Of a stretch of DNA of 24,674 bases, positions 23,681 to 24,674 are shown in pieces; the stretch's first letter is position 1, and each line of letters starts with the position of its first letter. The DNA comes from CAYUUP01 sp964447925. Its GTDB lineage: Bacteria > Bacillota > Clostridia > Oscillospirales > Oscillospiraceae. The notes under the pieces are model-generated. The model made no database searches, was not told the origin of the DNA, and was given only the letters and a program-made list of their open reading frames with translations. The DNA is taken from assembly GCA_964447925.1 (NCBI GenBank), contig CAYUUP010000015.1:1-24674 (forward strand). Direction: 5' to 3'. Position numbers and translations under genes: made by a program.

Positions 23681-23692
23681 GCCGTGTACGGC
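23681..23692 (-). promoter_or_regulatory. Dyad in the PBP1 leader
   Basis: GCCGT (23681-23685) GT ACGGC (23688-23692) lies about 30 bases into the predicted PBP1 transcript. It shares the core GCCGT-N2-ACGGC with the dyad at the LtaS-like gene. Its role is unknown and it may be chance. Confidence 0.25.
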
Positions 23693-23726
23693 CACATAAT
23701 CGGATATTTGACTGCATTACCGCTCC

Positions 23727-23755
23727 ATTATAACCGCTTGACCTGTAATTGTCAA
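23727..23755 (-). promoter_or_regulatory. Promoter of the PBP1 gene
   Basis: On the minus strand a perfect TTGACA (23750-23755) and a perfect TATAAT (23727-23732) are 17 bases apart. The start is near 23720, leaving a leader of about 115 bases. The inverted repeat CTTGAC (23737-23742) / GTCAAG (23751-23756) overlaps the -35 and spacer and could serve as an operator. Confidence 0.85.
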
Positions 23756-23837
23756 GTCTGGCCTGCTTTTTTGGCTCCTTTCAGATGTTTATATTTGCCT
23801 TTTTTGGGCAAGACTATAGATGACAGGAGGGGTTTTA

Positions 23838-24167
23838 ATGGAACGTTATCGGGTGATTCTCTCAGCGGTGCTGGCCGCCGGGGCAGTGGGCCTTTCCGGG
23901 GCAGCAGTCTATACGTCGTTGACTGCTGTTCCCGCTCTTTCCTCCCAGCCGCTGGCAGAAACAGAGAAGCTGGCGCCGGAGGATACGGCCTATCTGCTAG
24001 TGGCAGAAGAGGGCTATCTCTGCGTCTATCAGGGGGATGAACTGGTAATGCGCACCAGCATCCCCGTCGCCCTGCTGCCGGAGGCGGACCAGAACGATTT
24101 GGAGTCGGGCATCCGGGCGGAAACCCGTCAGGAGTTGGCCGCCCTGCTGGAAGATTTTGGGGCATAA
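23838..24167 (+). CDS. BofC C-terminal-domain-like protein
   Basis: 109 residues from ATG 23838, chosen because AGGAGGGG (23825-23832) is 5 bases upstream; the frame opens at 23820. A hydrophobic N-terminal segment (about 5-27) is a signal anchor. Residues 50-109 match the short domain seen at the end of BofC and related clostridial proteins: YLLVAEEGYLCVYQGDE, LLPEADQNDLESGI, ELAALLEDFGA. BofC in Bacillus acts in the forespore to restrain pro-sigma-K processing. Whether this short clostridial relative does so is not known. Divergent from PBP1; no clear sigma-A promoter is seen, compatible with a sporulation sigma factor. Confidence 0.65.
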   Translation: MERYRVILSAVLAAGAVGLSGAAVYTSLTAVPALSSQPLAETEKLAPEDTAYLLVAEEGYLCVYQGDELVMRTSIPVALLPEADQNDLESGIRAETRQELAALLEDFGA

Positions 24168-24223
24168 ATCCCCTCAAAAAATGAAACCGCACGCCCAGTT
24201 GCCGTGCCGCCGAAAATTTCCTC

Positions 24224-24252
24224 TTGCAATCTGCGCCGTTTTGGGGTACAAT
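24224..24252 (+). promoter_or_regulatory. Promoter of the DUF1292 gene
   Basis: TTGCAA (24224-24229), 17 bases, TACAAT (24247-24252). The start is near 24259, just before AAGGAAGGTGAT and the TTG start at 24284. Confidence 0.7.
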
Positions 24253-24283
24253 AACAGCGCAAGCAAAAGGAAGGTGATCCCTA

Positions 24284-24574
24284 TTGGACGAAGAAGCTGT
24301 ATTCGTCACAGTGACGGATGACGAGGGTAACACGTTTGAACTGGAATATATCGACTCGCTGGAATATAACGGTCAAGAGTACCGGGCGTTCTTCCCCACC
24401 CTGGAGGAAGGGCAGGACGAGGACAGCGAGGAGATGGGCCTGATCCTTCTGAAGGTAATTCAGGAGGACGGCGAGGAGTTGCTGGCCACCATTGACGATG
24501 ACCAGGAGTTGGAGGCTGTCTACCAGGAATTCCTTGAGGTTCTCTTTGAGGACGAGGAGGACACAGAAGACTGA
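24284..24574 (+). CDS. DUF1292 family protein (YrzB-like)
   Basis: 96 residues, very acidic. The pattern VTVTDDEGNTFELEYIDSLE, a central YRAFFP strand, an acidic loop, then LILLKVIQEDGEELLATIDDDQELEAVYQEFLEVL, is the DUF1292 signature. These small cytoplasmic proteins are widespread in Firmicutes, often beside ruvX/alaS-linked genes; their function is unknown. TTG is the start, preceded by AAGGAAGGTGAT. It has a sigma-A-like promoter of its own. Confidence 0.9.
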   Translation: MDEEAVFVTVTDDEGNTFELEYIDSLEYNGQEYRAFFPTLEEGQDEDSEEMGLILLKVIQEDGEELLATIDDDQELEAVYQEFLEVLFEDEEDTED

Positions 24575-24584
24575 TTTTCTCCCT

Positions 24585-24674
24585 GCTCGGTTCGTGATGG
24601 TTTCGTTTAAACCCACATTATTTGTACGGGATGCCGGACTCGACCGGCTGTTTGCAGGCCTCCCGGCGGCCTTT
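24585..24674 (+). ncRNA. Possible 5' part of a 6S-like RNA, or start of another ORF (runs off the edge)
   Basis: The stretch CTCGGTTCGTGATGG resembles the conserved GUUCG(U/C) segment near the 5' end of 6S RNAs, and GCCGG/CCGGC (24633-24637 and 24644-24648) makes a small hairpin further in. 6S RNA binds RNA polymerase holoenzyme. Against this, an ATG at about 24597 opens a frame to the window end (begins MVSFKPTLFVRD) without a good Shine-Dalgarno. The 3' half needed to judge the fold is missing. Confidence 0.3.

Noticed and set aside
24610..24617. GTTTAAAC palindrome near the right edge
   Set aside because: An isolated 8-base restriction-site-like palindrome with no supporting context; expected by chance.

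Overview
The window looks like chromosomal DNA of a spore-forming, GC-rich member of the Clostridia, most likely the Oscillospiraceae (Flavonifractor / Oscillibacter / Intestinimonas-like gut bacteria). This is inferred from the sporulation pair yqfC-yqfD, a BofC-like protein, a YrzB-type DUF1292 protein, an LtaS-type envelope sulfatase, a clostridial PBP1, strong AGGAGG ribosome-binding sites, frequent TTG/GTG starts, and Glu/Asp/Thr-rich linkers. I see no mobile element, prophage, CRISPR array or rRNA. The layout is mostly housekeeping and envelope genes with a few accessory genes.

Layout. (1) 1-54: 5' part of a tRNA-Leu(CAG) on the minus strand with its own promoter. (2) 192-3703, plus: yqfC, yqfD, phoH, ybeY, dgkA. 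This is the familiar Firmicutes sporulation/RNA-maturation cluster, but pgpH, cdd, era and recO do not appear at their usual places. (3) 7308-3905, minus: a tight four-gene operon of a BrkB-type membrane protein, an RluA pseudouridine synthase, a lone PotD-like lipoprotein and a hotdog thioesterase with the FlK-type Thr/Glu/His spacing. (4) 7564-8304, plus: an SDR oxidoreductase, divergent from the operon. (5) 10521-8389, minus: an LtaS-like sulfatase. (6) 10845-14408, plus: yifB/comM, a DAPG/phloretin-hydrolase-family protein, a WYL-domain regulator and a small ORF, apparently one transcription unit. A hairpin-rich segment follows. (7) 16007-14566, minus: a secreted Ig-like protein and a helical acidic protein. 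(8) 16191-17108, plus: a second RluA synthase, overlapping tail-to-tail with a ROK glucokinase. (9) 23605-17047, minus: a class A penicillin-binding protein, a membrane-anchored periplasmic-binding-fold protein with TatD, then ROK kinase with its own promoter. (10) 23838-24574, plus: BofC-like protein and DUF1292 protein. The right edge may begin a 6S-like RNA or another ORF.

How it fits together. Envelope building is represented by the LtaS-like sulfatase, PBP1, DgkA-type lipid kinase and secreted proteins. RNA maturation is represented by YbeY, PhoH and two RluA enzymes. Spore formation is represented by YqfC, YqfD and the BofC-like protein. The most distinctive accessory piece is the putative zinc C-C hydrolase (PhlG/Phy family) sharing an ATGA stop/start overlap with a WYL regulator. 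It is a candidate regulated polyphenol- or acylphenol-cleaving module. Its substrate cannot be read from sequence.
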